Positions 17,802-27,106 of a DNA stretch of 64,000 nucleotides are shown one piece after another; positions within the stretch are counted from its first letter, which is position 1, and the number at the start of each line of letters is the position of its first letter. Below the pieces are notes generated by a model. It saw nothing but the letters and a program-made list of their open reading frames with translations. It was not told where the DNA came from and did not search any database. Both the position numbers and the translations under genes were made by a program. This stretch comes from Aquibium carbonis (GTDB lineage Bacteria > Pseudomonadota > Alphaproteobacteria > Rhizobiales > Rhizobiaceae): assembly GCF_003970795.1 (NCBI RefSeq), contig NZ_RWKW01000002.1, forward strand, positions 164,558-228,557, written 5' to 3'.

Positions 17802-18458
17802 TCAGCCGTAGCGCCACACCGTCGTGCGCTTGACCTCGGCATCCTCCAGCGCCCGCGTCACCGGCACCTGGTATTCGGCGAGGAAGGACAGCCGGTCGCG
17901 CGGCAGGTAGGAGCGGCCGGGATCGCCGACCAGGACGGTCGCGCCGCGCGCGACGAGGGTCGAGAACCACGGAAGCAGGCGATCCGTCATCTCGCGGTCG
18001 TAGAAGACGTCGCCGGCCAGCACCACGTCCCAGCCGCCGTCGTCGCCGGTCAGGTCGGCGTCGGTGAAAGCCACCGCGACCCCGTTCACCGACGCATTGA
18101 GCGCGACGGCCGCCGCGCAGAACCGGTCGATGTCGGCGGCGAGCACGTCGGCCGCACCGGACTTCGCCGCCGCGATGGCGACGAGGCCCGAACCTGTCGC
18201 GAAGTCGAGGACGCGCTTGCCGGCAACCGTTTCGGGATGGTCGAGCACATAGCGGGCAAGCCCCTGGCCACCGGCCCAGGCGAAGGCCCAGAACGGCGGC
18301 TGCAAGCCGATCTCCTGGAGTTCCTCCTCCGTCCGGTGCCACAGGTCGTGCGCTTCGTCGGCGAGATGCAGCAGGATTTCCGGCACGTGCGGCGGCGCGC
18401 GCAGCGCCGTGTTGGCGCGAATGAAGCCGTCCGCCCGATCGGGCGTCAGGATTTTCAT
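17802..18458 (-). CDS. Class I SAM methyltransferase, METTL20/ETFB-KMT-like
   Basis: 218-residue Rossmann-type methyltransferase. Motif I is VLDFATGSGLVAIAAAKSG, followed by the acidic ADIDRFCAAAVALN and a DVVLAGDVFYD motif in place of the usual NPPY. The early WAFAWAGGQGLARYVLD segment is typical of the nicotinamide-N-methyltransferase-like group that contains METTL20, the lysine methyltransferase of electron-transfer flavoprotein beta. From memory a rhizobial homologue modifies EtfB and ribosomal L7/L12. The substrate here is inferred from that family only. It is the last gene of a minus-strand run after an EVE-domain gene. Confidence 0.8.
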   Translation of the reverse strand: MKILTPDRADGFIRANTALRAPPHVPEILLHLADEAHDLWHRTEEELQEIGLQPPFWAFAWAGGQGLARYVLDHPETVAGKRVLDFATGSGLVAIAAAKSGAADVLAADIDRFCAAAVALNASVNGVAVAFTDADLTGDDGGWDVVLAGDVFYDREMTDRLLPWFSTLVARGATVLVGDPGRSYLPRDRLSFLAEYQVPVTRALEDAEVKRTTVWRYG

Positions 18459-18471
18459 GAAGGGCGACGGA

Positions 18472-18891
18472 TCAGAGGAGCCCGCCCATGCGGCAGACCT
18501 CGTCCCATTCCTCGTCGCGCACCGGCTGGACCGACAGCCGCATCGACTTGACCAGCGCCATCTCGGCCAGTTTGGGATTGGCTTTCACCGCCTCCAGCGA
18601 CACCGGCTTGGGCATGTCCTCCACGGCGCGGACGTCGACGCATTCCCAGCGCGGATCGGCACTCGTCGAATCCGGGTGCACCAGCCCGCAGACCTCCACG
18701 ATCCCGACGATCTCCTTGCCCTCGTTGGAGTGATAGAAGAACCCCCTGTCGCCGACCTGCATCGCCCGCATGTTGTTGCGCGCCTGATAATTGCGCACGC
18801 CGTCCCACTCCTGCCCGGCCGCGCCCTTCGCCTTCTGCATCTCCCACGACCACTTGAAGGGCTCCGACTTGAACAGCCAATAGGCCATCAT
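18472..18891 (-). CDS. EVE-domain protein
   Basis: 139-residue single-domain protein of the EVE/PUA-like fold (thymocyte nuclear protein 1 family). It begins YWLFKSEPFKWSWE and contains the WDGVRNYQARNNMRAM and GFFYHSNEGKEIVGIVEV signatures. EVE domains recognise modified bases in nucleic acids; in bacteria some are fused to restriction enzymes, but free ones such as this are widespread with unknown role. Its ATG overlaps the stop of the YciI-like gene (ATGA), so the two are translationally coupled. Confidence 0.9.
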   Translation of the reverse strand: MMAYWLFKSEPFKWSWEMQKAKGAAGQEWDGVRNYQARNNMRAMQVGDRGFFYHSNEGKEIVGIVEVCGLVHPDSTSADPRWECVDVRAVEDMPKPVSLEAVKANPKLAEMALVKSMRLSVQPVRDEEWDEVCRMGGLL

Positions 18892-19184
18892 GCGGTCTCC
18901 GGCTTGTTGAAGGTCCAGTTCCAGGGGCGGATCTCGACGGAGGCGAAGAGACCCGCCTTGGCATAGGGGTCCTGCGCGGCAAACAGTTCCGCCGCCTTTT
19001 GATCGGGCGCATCGATGACCACCAGGCTGCCATTCGGCTTGCCTTCGCTGTCGAGGAACGGGCCAGCCAGGGCCAGCGCGCCGTCGGCGTTCAGCTTTTC
19101 AAGGAAGGTGAGGTGGTCTGGCCGTGTGTCCATGCGCAGTTGCAGGCTTCCGGGCTTGTCGTTGCAGATGACCGCGAACAGCAT
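18888..19184 (-). CDS. YciI-like protein
   Basis: 98-residue ferredoxin-like alpha/beta protein of the YciI family (MLFAVICNDKPGSLQLR, then HLTFLEKL, GALALAGPFLDSEG and DPYAKAGLF). The family is of uncertain function; the conserved His and Asp of the putative active site are present. It is coupled by a 4-base overlap to the EVE gene and follows gpsA after 35 bases. Confidence 0.88.
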   Translation of the reverse strand: MLFAVICNDKPGSLQLRMDTRPDHLTFLEKLNADGALALAGPFLDSEGKPNGSLVVIDAPDQKAAELFAAQDPYAKAGLFASVEIRPWNWTFNKPETA

Positions 19185-19219
19185 GTCGATAATCCCCCGT
19201 TCTCGAAGACCTGCCCGCG

Positions 19220-20206
19220 TCAGCTCTCGCTTTTCAGCGGCCGCGCGAGGAGGTTCGATACGGCTTCGCGCACCGTGATCGTCCGGTCAAGGATCATCGC
19301 GACGCTTTCGGTGATCGGGGCGTCGATGCCGCGCTCCTGCGCGATCCGGCGGGCGATACCGGCGGTTGCGACACCCTCGGCCAGCGGCAGTCCGTCGATC
19401 GGTTCGCCACGTCCGATCGTCCGCCCGTAGGCGAAGTTGCGCGACTGGCCGGAGCCGCAGGTCAGCATCAGGTCGCCGAGGCCTGACAAGCCCATCAGCG
19501 TCTCCGGGCGGGCGCCGAAGGAGGCCGCGATCCGGCGCAGTTCGACGAAGCCGCGGGTGACCAGAGCGGCCTGCGCGCTGGCGCCCAGCCCGGCACCGAC
19601 GACGGCCCCTGCCGCGATCGCCAGCACGTTCTTCAACGCGCCGCCCACCTCGACACCGACCAGATCGTCGCTGGAGTAGCAGCGCAGCGTCGGCGTCGAC
19701 AGGAACACGGCCAGCCGCGCGGCGGTGTCGGTGTCCAGCGCGGCCACCGTCACGGCAGTCGGCAGCGACGCCGCGACGTCGGCCGCGAAACTTGGCCCGG
19801 ACAGGGCGGCCGGCGGGTTCGACGGCAGGATTGCCTGGGCGACGTCCGACATCAAACGGCCGGTTCCCGCCTCGATCCCCTTGGCGCACAACACGATCGG
19901 AACGCCGGAGGCGATGACGTGTCTTACCTGCGACAGCACCGCCGCCGTGGTCTGGGCCGGCACCACGGACAGGACGCACTCCGCGCCGTCGAGCGCGGCG
20001 GACAGGTCGTCGAACGCCGTCAGATCCGGATGCAGTGCCATGCCGGGCAGGTAGCGGGGATTGGAATGATCGCGGTTGATGGCATCGATGGTCGCGACGT
20101 CGCGCGCCCACAGGCGGACGCGATTGCCGGCCACGGTCAGCGTCTGTGCGAGCGCCGTGCCCCAGGCGCCGCCGCCAAGCACGGCGATGCGCGGTGCAGT
20201 GCTCAT
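19220..20206 (-). CDS. gpsA: Glycerol-3-phosphate dehydrogenase [NAD(P)+]
   Basis: Makes sn-glycerol-3-phosphate from dihydroxyacetone phosphate for phospholipid synthesis. The nucleotide-binding motif is [11 protein letters not shown], followed by VPAQTT and LCAKGIE. The catalytic region has [20 protein letters not shown] with its Lys, and then [10 protein letters not shown]. The ATG overlaps the tsaD stop (ATGA); the open frame extends upstream, but only this start gives the correct N-terminus. 328 residues is normal. Confidence 0.96.
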   Translation of the reverse strand: MSTAPRIAVLGGGAWGTALAQTLTVAGNRVRLWARDVATIDAINRDHSNPRYLPGMALHPDLTAFDDLSAALDGAECVLSVVPAQTTAAVLSQVRHVIASGVPIVLCAKGIEAGTGRLMSDVAQAILPSNPPAALSGPSFAADVAASLPTAVTVAALDTDTAARLAVFLSTPTLRCYSSDDLVGVEVGGALKNVLAIAAGAVVGAGLGASAQAALVTRGFVELRRIAASFGARPETLMGLSGLGDLMLTCGSGQSRNFAYGRTIGRGEPIDGLPLAEGVATAGIARRIAQERGIDAPITESVAMILDRTITVREAVSNLLARPLKSES

Positions 20207-21330
20207 GCCTTGGCCCCCCGTTTGCCCGCGCCGACGAGCGGTGCGGCATTGAGGTCGAGCGGCCAGCGCGAGCGCGGCGCCAATTCCATCGCGTCCGCGG
20301 CCGCGTCGGCGCCGAGGCCGGCGTGAAGCCGCTCGATGCCGGCCCAGGCGATCATCGCGGCGTTGTCGGTGCACAGTGCGGCCGGCGGCGCGAGAAAGGC
20401 GAAGCCGTGCTTGTCGCACAATGACAGCAGCGCCGCGCGGATCGGCCCGTTGGCAGCGACGCCGCCGGCCACCACCAGCGTCGGCGCGGGCGCTTGCGGC
20501 CGCTCGGCGCGAAACCGCTCCAGGCTGCGCGCCACGCGATCGGCCAGCGTTTCCACGATCGCGCGCTGGAACGAAGCGGCGATGTCGGCCACGTCCTGAT
20601 CAGACAGGGGAGCGATGGCGGTCGCCGCCTGCCGCACCGCCGTCTTCAGGCCGGAGAAGGAGAAGTCCGGCCGCGCCTCGCCCTTCAGGGGATGCGGGAA
20701 ATCGAAGCGCATGGGATCCCCGCTCCGGGCGACCCGCTCGACATTGGGTCCGCCCGGATAGGGAAGACCGAGCAGCTTGGCCGTCTTGTCGAAGGCTTCC
20801 CCGATGGCGTCGTCGATGGTCGAGGCCCAGCGCTCGTAGCGTCCCGGCCCTTCGACCAGCAGGATCTGCGTGTGGCCGCCCGATACGAGCAGGATCAGGT
20901 AGGGGAACGCGACGTCGCCGATCAGCCGGGCCGACAACGCGTGGCCTTCGAGATGGTTGATCGGGATCAGCGGCTTGCCGGTCGCGGCGGCGATGGCCTT
21001 TGCGGTCATCAGCCCGACCAGGAGCCCCCCGATCAGGCCGGGTCCGGCGGTCGCGGCCACCGCGTCGATGCCGTCGAGGGTGATGTCGGCCTCCGCGAGC
21101 GCCGCCTCGACGATCCCGTCCAGCGCCTCGACATGCGCCCGCGCGGCGATTTCGGGCACCACGCCGCCGAAGGCGGCATGTTCCTCGAGTTGCGACAGGA
21201 CGACGTTGGACAGAATGCGCGGCGGACTGCCTTCCCGCCAGGCGACGACTGCGGCCGCCGTCTCGTCGCAGCTCGTCTCGATGCCAAGCATTCTGATCTC
21301 GCCATTTGCGGTGAGCATCATTGCCCGCAT
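20203..21330 (-). CDS. tsaD: tRNA N6-threonylcarbamoyladenosine transferase subunit TsaD
   Basis: Universal enzyme installing t6A37 in tRNAs that read ANN codons, acting with TsaB, TsaC and TsaE. The ASKHA ATPase motifs are present: [15 protein letters not shown], the metal-binding histidines in [17 protein letters not shown], and the [10 protein letters not shown] nucleotide-binding loop near the C-terminus. 375 residues is slightly long; ATG codons at 21330 and 21291 are both possible, the latter giving the usual MLGIETSC start. It is divergent from hemC with a short shared promoter region and coupled to gpsA. Confidence 0.96.
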   Translation of the reverse strand: MRAMMLTANGEIRMLGIETSCDETAAAVVAWREGSPPRILSNVVLSQLEEHAAFGGVVPEIAARAHVEALDGIVEAALAEADITLDGIDAVAATAGPGLIGGLLVGLMTAKAIAAATGKPLIPINHLEGHALSARLIGDVAFPYLILLVSGGHTQILLVEGPGRYERWASTIDDAIGEAFDKTAKLLGLPYPGGPNVERVARSGDPMRFDFPHPLKGEARPDFSFSGLKTAVRQAATAIAPLSDQDVADIAASFQRAIVETLADRVARSLERFRAERPQAPAPTLVVAGGVAANGPIRAALLSLCDKHGFAFLAPPAALCTDNAAMIAWAGIERLHAGLGADAAADAMELAPRSRWPLDLNAAPLVGAGKRGAKA

Positions 21331-21394
21331 GACCTTTCGCCGGTAGGTAGGGCGGAGGGAGGCCCTCCGGATGCGGACGGGTTAACACGGACCG

Positions 21395-22330
21395 GTGAGG
21401 ATGCAAACACAACCGATCAGGATCGGAACACGCGGCAGCGCGCTGGCGCTGGCGCAGGCGCACGAGACCCGCGCGCGCCTGATGGCGGCGCACACGCTGC
21501 CCGAGGCGGCCTTCGCCATCGAGGTCATTTCCGTCAGCGGCGACCGCATCCAGGACCGGCCGCTGTCGGAAGCCGGTGGCAAGGGCCTTTTCACCAAGGA
21601 GATCGAGGAGGCGTTGCTCGACGGCCGCATCGACCTCGCCGTGCATTCCTCCAAGGACATGCCGACGACCCTTCCGCCCGGCCTCCACATCGCAACCTTC
21701 CTCGAGCGCGAGGATGTGCGCGACGCCTTCATCGGCCGCGACGTCAAGACCCTGTCCGACCTGCCGCAGGGCGCCACCATCGGCTCGTCCTCGCTCCGTC
21801 GGCAGGCGCAGATCCGCCGTCTCCGGCCCGACATCGACGTCGTCATGTATCGCGGCAACGTGCAGACACGGCTTCGCAAGCTCGCCGAGGGCGCGGTCGA
21901 CGCCACATTGCTCGCCTTTGCCGGGCTGCGGCGGCTCGGGCTGGAGCATGTCGTCACCTCGATTCTCCCGCAGGACGACTTCCTGCCGGCGCCGGGCCAG
22001 GGGGCCATCTGCATCGAATGCCGCCAGGGCGACGAGCGCATCGAAGCGCTCCTCGCGCCGATCCACCACCGCGACACGGGCCTGGCCCTGATCTGCGAAC
22101 GCGCCTTTCTCGCCGCGCTCGACGGCTCCTGCCGCACGCCCATTGCCGCCAATGCGGTGATCGAAGGCGGGCGCATCCGCTTTACCGGCATGATCCTGAA
22201 GACGGATGGCAGCGAGACGCACGAGATCGCCGCCGATGGCGACGCGGGCGATGCCGAGGCGATCGGCCGCGATGCCGGCGCCCGCATCCGGGCGAAGGCC
22301 GGGCCGGACTTCTTCTCCGACTGGACCTGA
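21395..22330 (+). CDS. hemC: Porphobilinogen deaminase (hydroxymethylbilane synthase)
   Basis: Condenses four porphobilinogen units into hydroxymethylbilane in heme synthesis. Signature regions are [13 protein letters not shown] at the N-terminus, [10 protein letters not shown] with the catalytic Asp, [11 protein letters not shown] and [13 protein letters not shown]. The dipyrromethane cofactor-binding Cys lies in [10 protein letters not shown]. The start is either GTG at 21395 or ATG at 21401. It is divergent from tsaD and followed after 4 bases by hemD. Confidence 0.96.
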   Translation: MRMQTQPIRIGTRGSALALAQAHETRARLMAAHTLPEAAFAIEVISVSGDRIQDRPLSEAGGKGLFTKEIEEALLDGRIDLAVHSSKDMPTTLPPGLHIATFLEREDVRDAFIGRDVKTLSDLPQGATIGSSSLRRQAQIRRLRPDIDVVMYRGNVQTRLRKLAEGAVDATLLAFAGLRRLGLEHVVTSILPQDDFLPAPGQGAICIECRQGDERIEALLAPIHHRDTGLALICERAFLAALDGSCRTPIAANAVIEGGRIRFTGMILKTDGSETHEIAADGDAGDAEAIGRDAGARIRAKAGPDFFSDWT

Positions 22331-22334
22331 AGAC

Positions 22335-23045
22335 GTGGCCCGGGTTCTGGTCACCCGCCCGGAGCCCGGCGCGACCGCCACGGCAAGGCGACTCACCGAG
22401 GCCGGACACGCGCCGGTGGTGTTGCCGCTGAGCGAGATAGGCCCGCTCGCCCCCGTCCTGCCGCCGGCAGGCAGGGTCGACCTCATCGCGGCCACCAGCG
22501 CCAACGCCTTGCGCCATCTCGTCACCGTTCCGTCGGCGCTGCTGGGGATGCCTTGCCGCACGGTCGGCGGCAGGACGGCGGAAGCGGCCCGGCGGGCCGG
22601 GTTCACGGACGTCCGGTCCGCGGACGGCGACGGTGCGGCGCTGGCGGCGATGATCGCGGCGACAGAGCCGCCCGGCGCGACGGTCCTCTATCTCTGCGGC
22701 CGCGTCCGGCGCCCTGAATTCGAGCAGGCGCTGGGGCGGGCCGGGATGAATGTGGAGGCGGTCGAGGTCTATGACACCCGCTTCGTGCCGCCTTGGCAAG
22801 TGGCCACCGCGCTCGCGGCGGCCAGCCATCCGGTCGACGCGGTGCTGCTCTATTCGCCCGAGACGGCACGCACGATGGCCACGGCCCTTGCCTGGACGGA
22901 AACCGCCGACGCCCTCGCCGACGCGTCCTTCCTTTGCCTTTCGGCACAGGTTGCCGCCGCGCTCGGAACCCTTGACGATCCACGGACTTATGTGGCGATG
23001 GAGCCCACCGAAGACGCCCTGCTCGCTCTCCTTCCCTCCGGCTGA
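22335..23045 (+). CDS. hemD: Uroporphyrinogen-III synthase
   Basis: Cyclises hydroxymethylbilane to uroporphyrinogen III. Sequence conservation of this family is low, but the start ARVLVTRPEPGATATARRL, the AATSANALRHL segment and the final part (VDAVLLYSPETARTM, SFLCLSAQVAAAL) are typical, as is the position 4 bases after hemC. A GTG start at 22335 is chosen because the first strand begins there. 236 residues is normal. Confidence 0.9.
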   Translation: MARVLVTRPEPGATATARRLTEAGHAPVVLPLSEIGPLAPVLPPAGRVDLIAATSANALRHLVTVPSALLGMPCRTVGGRTAEAARRAGFTDVRSADGDGAALAAMIAATEPPGATVLYLCGRVRRPEFEQALGRAGMNVEAVEVYDTRFVPPWQVATALAAASHPVDAVLLYSPETARTMATALAWTETADALADASFLCLSAQVAAALGTLDDPRTYVAMEPTEDALLALLPSG

Positions 23046-23134
23046 CGCAAAAATGCTACCCATGTCCGTGTTGCACGTGCGAATGTCATGATAGGAAGCG
23101 GCCCGTCGTCGATGGAGCCGAACCGGAGCAGGGA

Positions 23135-24847
23135 ATGGCCAGACCACCGAAGATCCGTCACTCGAAGACGCACCGCGACCCGGTGACGATCGACCTCGAC
23201 CCCGCCGACGTCAAGCGGGCTCCCGAGGCGACGCCTGCATCGGACAAGCCGGCGAATCCTGGCGCGCCTGCCAAGAGCACGGCGAGCGCCGAGGCGAATC
23301 CAGGTTCTGGTGCGAAGACGGCGACGTCCGACCCGAGGCCGATCGCTGCGGAAGCGGCCAGGACGACACAGGGACCGGACGCGCCCAGGGTCGACGAGGC
23401 GACGTCCGAGACCAAGGAGACGGCGTCGAAAGAGCCGGGCGCCCCGAAGCCCGTCGCGGCAAAGGATGGCGCCTCGCAGGATGGCGCCCTCAAGGCCGCG
23501 CCCGCCGCTCCTGCGTCCTCCCCTGCCCGGGCTTCCGTATCCTCCCCTCCGCCGGCTTCCAAGGATACGAGTTCCAGCAGCGCCACCCCCCGCGGCCCCC
23601 AGCCGGTCTTTGGTCGCGACGCGTCAGCCTCGGCTTCGTCGTCCGCAACCTCGTCCCGCGCCGCACCCTCTCCGACCCCCCGACCGACCGCCGGCACGAC
23701 CACCGGTTCCGACGGCGACAAGGCGGCTCCCAGGCGCGGCGGCCTCTCGCTGATCGCGGCCGGCATCGTCGGCGGCATCGTCGTCCTGGCCGGCGCGGGC
23801 GCGCTGCAATATGCCGGCGTCCTGCCTTCCCCGGGCGCCTCCGTCGAACCGGGTGAACCGTTGGGCCTCGATGACCTGCGCGCCGAGCTTGCGGCGCTGC
23901 GCGATCAGGTCGCGGCAGGCGGCGGTGCCGCCCCGACGGACCCGGCCGAGGCCGCCCGTCTCGACGAACTCGCGGGCGCGGTGGATCAGCTCCGAACCGA
24001 CGTGACCGAGCTTCGCTCCGCCATTTCGCAAGGCGAAGGCGGCGATGCAGCCGGTCTGCAGGCGCTCGACCAGCGGATGAGCGAACTGGAAGCCACCGTG
24101 GCGTCACTCGGCCAGAGCGCCGGCACGGGCATCGGCGAAACCGTCGATCTCGCGCCACTGACGGAGCGGATCGACGCGGTCGAGAGCCGGCTTGGCGAGG
24201 TTTCCCAGGCCGCGCAGGCGGCAGCCCAGGCCGCAGCCGGCCTTCCCGACCGCATCACGTCACTCGACGAACGTCTCGCGGCCGTCGACGACCGCATCGA
24301 CGAACTGGCGGGCCAGATCGAGGAGCAGGCATCCAACCCCGGCATCGCGCTTGCCATCGCAGCCGCCGGCCTGAAGGCGGCCATCGATCGCGGCGGTCCC
24401 TTCATGGCCGAGCTCGAGACCTATGCGTCGATCGCGCCGGACGCGCCGGAGATCGCCGACCTTCGCGGCCTAGCCGCGAGCGGTGTGCCGACACGCGCGG
24501 CGATCAGCCAGGAGGTCGATGCCGCCGTGGACCGGATGATCGCGGCCGCAGCGCCTCCGGCCGAGGATGCGGGCCTGTTCGGTCGGCTGTTCGATTCGAT
24601 GCAGTCCGTCGTCAAGGTCAGGCCGATCGGCGACGTCGAGGGCGACGACGTCGGCGCCATTGCCGCGCGCCTGGAGGCCGCCATCCTGGCCGGCGACTAC
24701 ACTCGCGCGGCCAGCGAATACGAAAGCCTGCCGGAGCCCGCGAAGCAGGCCGGCGCCGAGTTCATCGCCCGGGTCAAGGCACGCCAGACCGCCGACGAAC
24801 TCGCGGAGCGGGCCCTGTCGGGCGCGCTGCGGACCCAGGAAGGATAG
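23135..24847 (+). CDS. Alphaproteobacterial mitofilin (Mic60-like) inner-membrane protein
   Basis: 570-residue protein with a cytoplasmic Ala/Pro/Ser-rich tail (about 1-205), one membrane helix (GLSLIAAGIVGGIVVLAGAG, about 207-228) and a periplasmic part. The periplasmic part is a long coiled-coil region (about 245-400) with repeated LRAEL and LDERL heptads. The C-terminal segment has the mitofilin signature (ASGVPTRAAI, then DVGAIAARLEAAILAGDYTRA). This architecture and the position between hemD and hemY match alphaproteobacterial Mic60, the relative of the mitochondrial crista-junction protein. A membrane-shaping role is inferred. Confidence 0.82.
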   Translation: MARPPKIRHSKTHRDPVTIDLDPADVKRAPEATPASDKPANPGAPAKSTASAEANPGSGAKTATSDPRPIAAEAARTTQGPDAPRVDEATSETKETASKEPGAPKPVAAKDGASQDGALKAAPAAPASSPARASVSSPPPASKDTSSSSATPRGPQPVFGRDASASASSSATSSRAAPSPTPRPTAGTTTGSDGDKAAPRRGGLSLIAAGIVGGIVVLAGAGALQYAGVLPSPGASVEPGEPLGLDDLRAELAALRDQVAAGGGAAPTDPAEAARLDELAGAVDQLRTDVTELRSAISQGEGGDAAGLQALDQRMSELEATVASLGQSAGTGIGETVDLAPLTERIDAVESRLGEVSQAAQAAAQAAAGLPDRITSLDERLAAVDDRIDELAGQIEEQASNPGIALAIAAAGLKAAIDRGGPFMAELETYASIAPDAPEIADLRGLAASGVPTRAAISQEVDAAVDRMIAAAAPPAEDAGLFGRLFDSMQSVVKVRPIGDVEGDDVGAIAARLEAAILAGDYTRAASEYESLPEPAKQAGAEFIARVKARQTADELAERALSGALRTQEG

Positions 24848-24850
24848 ACC

Positions 24851-26578
24851 ATGCTGCGCATCCTCCTGTTCATCCTCTTCGTCTTCGCGCTTGGTCTCGG
24901 CTTTGCCTGGCTGGCGGATCGCCCGGGCGATCTGGTCCTCACCTTCGACGGCTACCAGTACGAGCTGACGCTGATGGCGGCCGCGGTGTTCGTCACCGCC
25001 ATCGTTGCAGCCGTCATGATCTCGTGGTGGCTGCTGAAGGCCATCTGGAACAGCCCCTACACCGTGTCTCGCTATTTCCGCGTTCGTCGGCGTGATCGCG
25101 GGTACCAGGCTTTGTCGACAGGCATGATCGCGGCGGGAGCCGGCGACGGCGCGCTTGCCCGCCAGATGAACCGCCAGGCGGCGAAACTGATCAGCTCGGA
25201 CCAGGAACCGCTGATCCATCTGCTCGATGCGCAGGCCTCGCTGCTCGAAGGCGACCACGCCGCCGCGCGCAAGAAATTCGAGGCCATGCTGGAAGACCCG
25301 GAGATGCGCGTGCTGGGGCTGCGTGGTCTCTATCTGGAAGCCCAGCGGCTGGGCGACCGCGAGGTGGCGCGGCACTATGCCGAACGCGCCGCCGAAATCG
25401 CGCCGCAGCTTGGCTGGGCCTCGGGCGCCACGCTCGAGGCACGGTCGGCCGAAGGCGATTGGGACGGCGCGCTCGCCCTCCTGGAAACACAGCGCTCGAC
25501 CAAGCTGATCGATGCCGCCAAGGCGAACCGCCTGCGCGCGGTGCTGCTCACGGCCAAGGCCAAGGACATGCTGGAGCGCGATCCGCTCGCCGCCCGCAAT
25601 GCCGCGATCGAGGCAAACCGCCTTGCGCCGGACCTGGTGCCTGCCGCCGTCTTCGCCGCCAAGGCGCTGTTCCGGCAAGGCGACCTGCGCAAGGGCGCCA
25701 AGATCCTGGAAACCGCCTGGCGCAAGACCGCCCATCCCGAGATCGCCGAAGCCTACGTGAACGCGCGCCACGGCGATTCCACCCTCGATCACCTGGCAAG
25801 GGCCAAGAAGCTGAAGTCGCAGCGCGAGAACAATGCCCTGTCCGCGCTGACGGTGGCGCGTGTCGCGCTCGAGGCGGGCGAGCTCGGGCTTGCCCGCGCC
25901 GCCGCCGAAGAGGCACTGCGCATCGACCCGCGCGAGGGTGGCTATCTGATGATGGCCGACATCGAGGAGGCCGATACCGGCGACCAGGGCCGCATCCGCC
26001 AATGGCTGGCGCGCGCCGTGCGCGCGCCGCGCGATCCAGTTTGGATTGCCGACGGCGTCGTTTCCGAGCGCTGGGCACCGCTGTCGCCGGTGACCGGGAA
26101 GCTCGACGCGTTCGAGTGGAAGACGCCCGTCGAGCGCCCCCTGCATCTGGTCGAGCACGATGACGACGACGCGCCTCTCGCCGAGCCCGTGCTGCTGGGC
26201 CGAGCACTGACCATACCGCCGACGGTCATCGAAACGGACATGGGCGAGGAGACGATCATCGTCGAGCCGAAGCCCGAAACGAAGGGCGAGACGTCGGCCG
26301 AGCCCGGCAAGCCTTCGGCAAAGACCGCGGTGCCCGCGGGTGCGCCTGCGATGGCTTCGCCGCCAGCCGCACCAGCAGCGCATGTTCCGGAAACCGAGGA
26401 ACCGGTAGAACCGGCAAGGCAGCCGGAGCCGATCGCGCCGGTCCTGCCGACGGCCGCCAATGATTCCAGCGCGACGCCTCCGGACGAAGACGTTGCCGTC
26501 GCGCCCAGGCCCGACGATCCCGGCGTCGATCCGACCGAACGGGACGAGACCGAAACAAAGCGCTTCCGGCTGTTCTGA
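24851..26578 (+). CDS. hemY: HemY-like membrane TPR protein
   Basis: 575 residues, starting 3 bases after the mitofilin-like gene. Two N-terminal membrane helices (LLFILFVFALGLGFAWLA and MAAAVFVTAIVAAVMISWWLL) bracket a short loop. They are followed by a helical TPR-rich domain (about 85-385) with ALARQMNRQAAKLI and AEGDWDGALALLE repeats. The last 165 residues are low-complexity, rich in Pro, Glu and Ala, and end in KRFRLF. HemY of this type is linked to heme synthesis by gene order only; its biochemical role is unknown. It is not the Bacillus HemY oxidase. Confidence 0.88.
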   Translation: MLRILLFILFVFALGLGFAWLADRPGDLVLTFDGYQYELTLMAAAVFVTAIVAAVMISWWLLKAIWNSPYTVSRYFRVRRRDRGYQALSTGMIAAGAGDGALARQMNRQAAKLISSDQEPLIHLLDAQASLLEGDHAAARKKFEAMLEDPEMRVLGLRGLYLEAQRLGDREVARHYAERAAEIAPQLGWASGATLEARSAEGDWDGALALLETQRSTKLIDAAKANRLRAVLLTAKAKDMLERDPLAARNAAIEANRLAPDLVPAAVFAAKALFRQGDLRKGAKILETAWRKTAHPEIAEAYVNARHGDSTLDHLARAKKLKSQRENNALSALTVARVALEAGELGLARAAAEEALRIDPREGGYLMMADIEEADTGDQGRIRQWLARAVRAPRDPVWIADGVVSERWAPLSPVTGKLDAFEWKTPVERPLHLVEHDDDDAPLAEPVLLGRALTIPPTVIETDMGEETIIVEPKPETKGETSAEPGKPSAKTAVPAGAPAMASPPAAPAAHVPETEEPVEPARQPEPIAPVLPTAANDSSATPPDEDVAVAPRPDDPGVDPTERDETETKRFRLF

Positions 26579-26622
26579 CCCACCATGGCGCATACGCACA
26601 CGACCGATGGCCGGAGACGCTG

Positions 26623-27096
26623 ATGTTTGATCGTTTCATGAAGTTCCTCAAGGATCTTCCAGGCGCCGGCGGTGACCGGGCGCAGGACGATTCCGATGAT
26701 CCCCGCCTGGCCGCCGCCGCGCTCATGGTCCATGTGATGGAGGCGGACGGCGTCGAGGAGGATGCCGAACGCGCCAAGCTTCGCGAGGCGCTGACGCGCG
26801 CCTACGGCCTTGCAGGACGGGAACTCGACGAGTTCGTCGCCAGGGCCGAAGAGCAGGTCCATCAGTCGGTCGATCTCTACGCCTTCACCTCGGTCCTGAA
26901 ACGGCATCTCGACGAACAGGCCCGCATCGAGTTCATCGGAATCATGTGGGAAATCGTCTTTGCGGATGGCGAGATGAGCGAACTGGAGGACAATATCGTC
27001 TGGCGCGTCGCCGAGCTGATCGGCGTCGATCGCCGCGACCGGGTCGCCATGCGCCAGAAGGCCGATCCGAACCGCACCGATGAACCGGAGCTCTGA
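26623..27096 (+). CDS. TerB-like protein
   Basis: 157-residue helical protein of the TerB (DUF533/DUF1332-like) fold: LAAAALMVHVMEADGVEEDAE and FIGIMWEIVFADGEMSELEDNIVWRVAELIGV, a pair of acidic metal-binding-like repeats. Despite the name there is no terC, terD or terZ nearby, so tellurite resistance is not implied. Stand-alone TerB proteins are common beside hem and amidotransferase genes in this order; the role is unknown. Start ATG at 26623. Confidence 0.85.
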   Translation: MFDRFMKFLKDLPGAGGDRAQDDSDDPRLAAAALMVHVMEADGVEEDAERAKLREALTRAYGLAGRELDEFVARAEEQVHQSVDLYAFTSVLKRHLDEQARIEFIGIMWEIVFADGEMSELEDNIVWRVAELIGVDRRDRVAMRQKADPNRTDEPEL

Positions 27097-27106
27097 TCGA
27101 CAGTCC

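Noticed and set aside
26623..27096. Tellurite-resistance locus
   Set aside because: Only a TerB-like domain is present, with no terC, terD or terZ partner. The fold alone does not indicate resistance.
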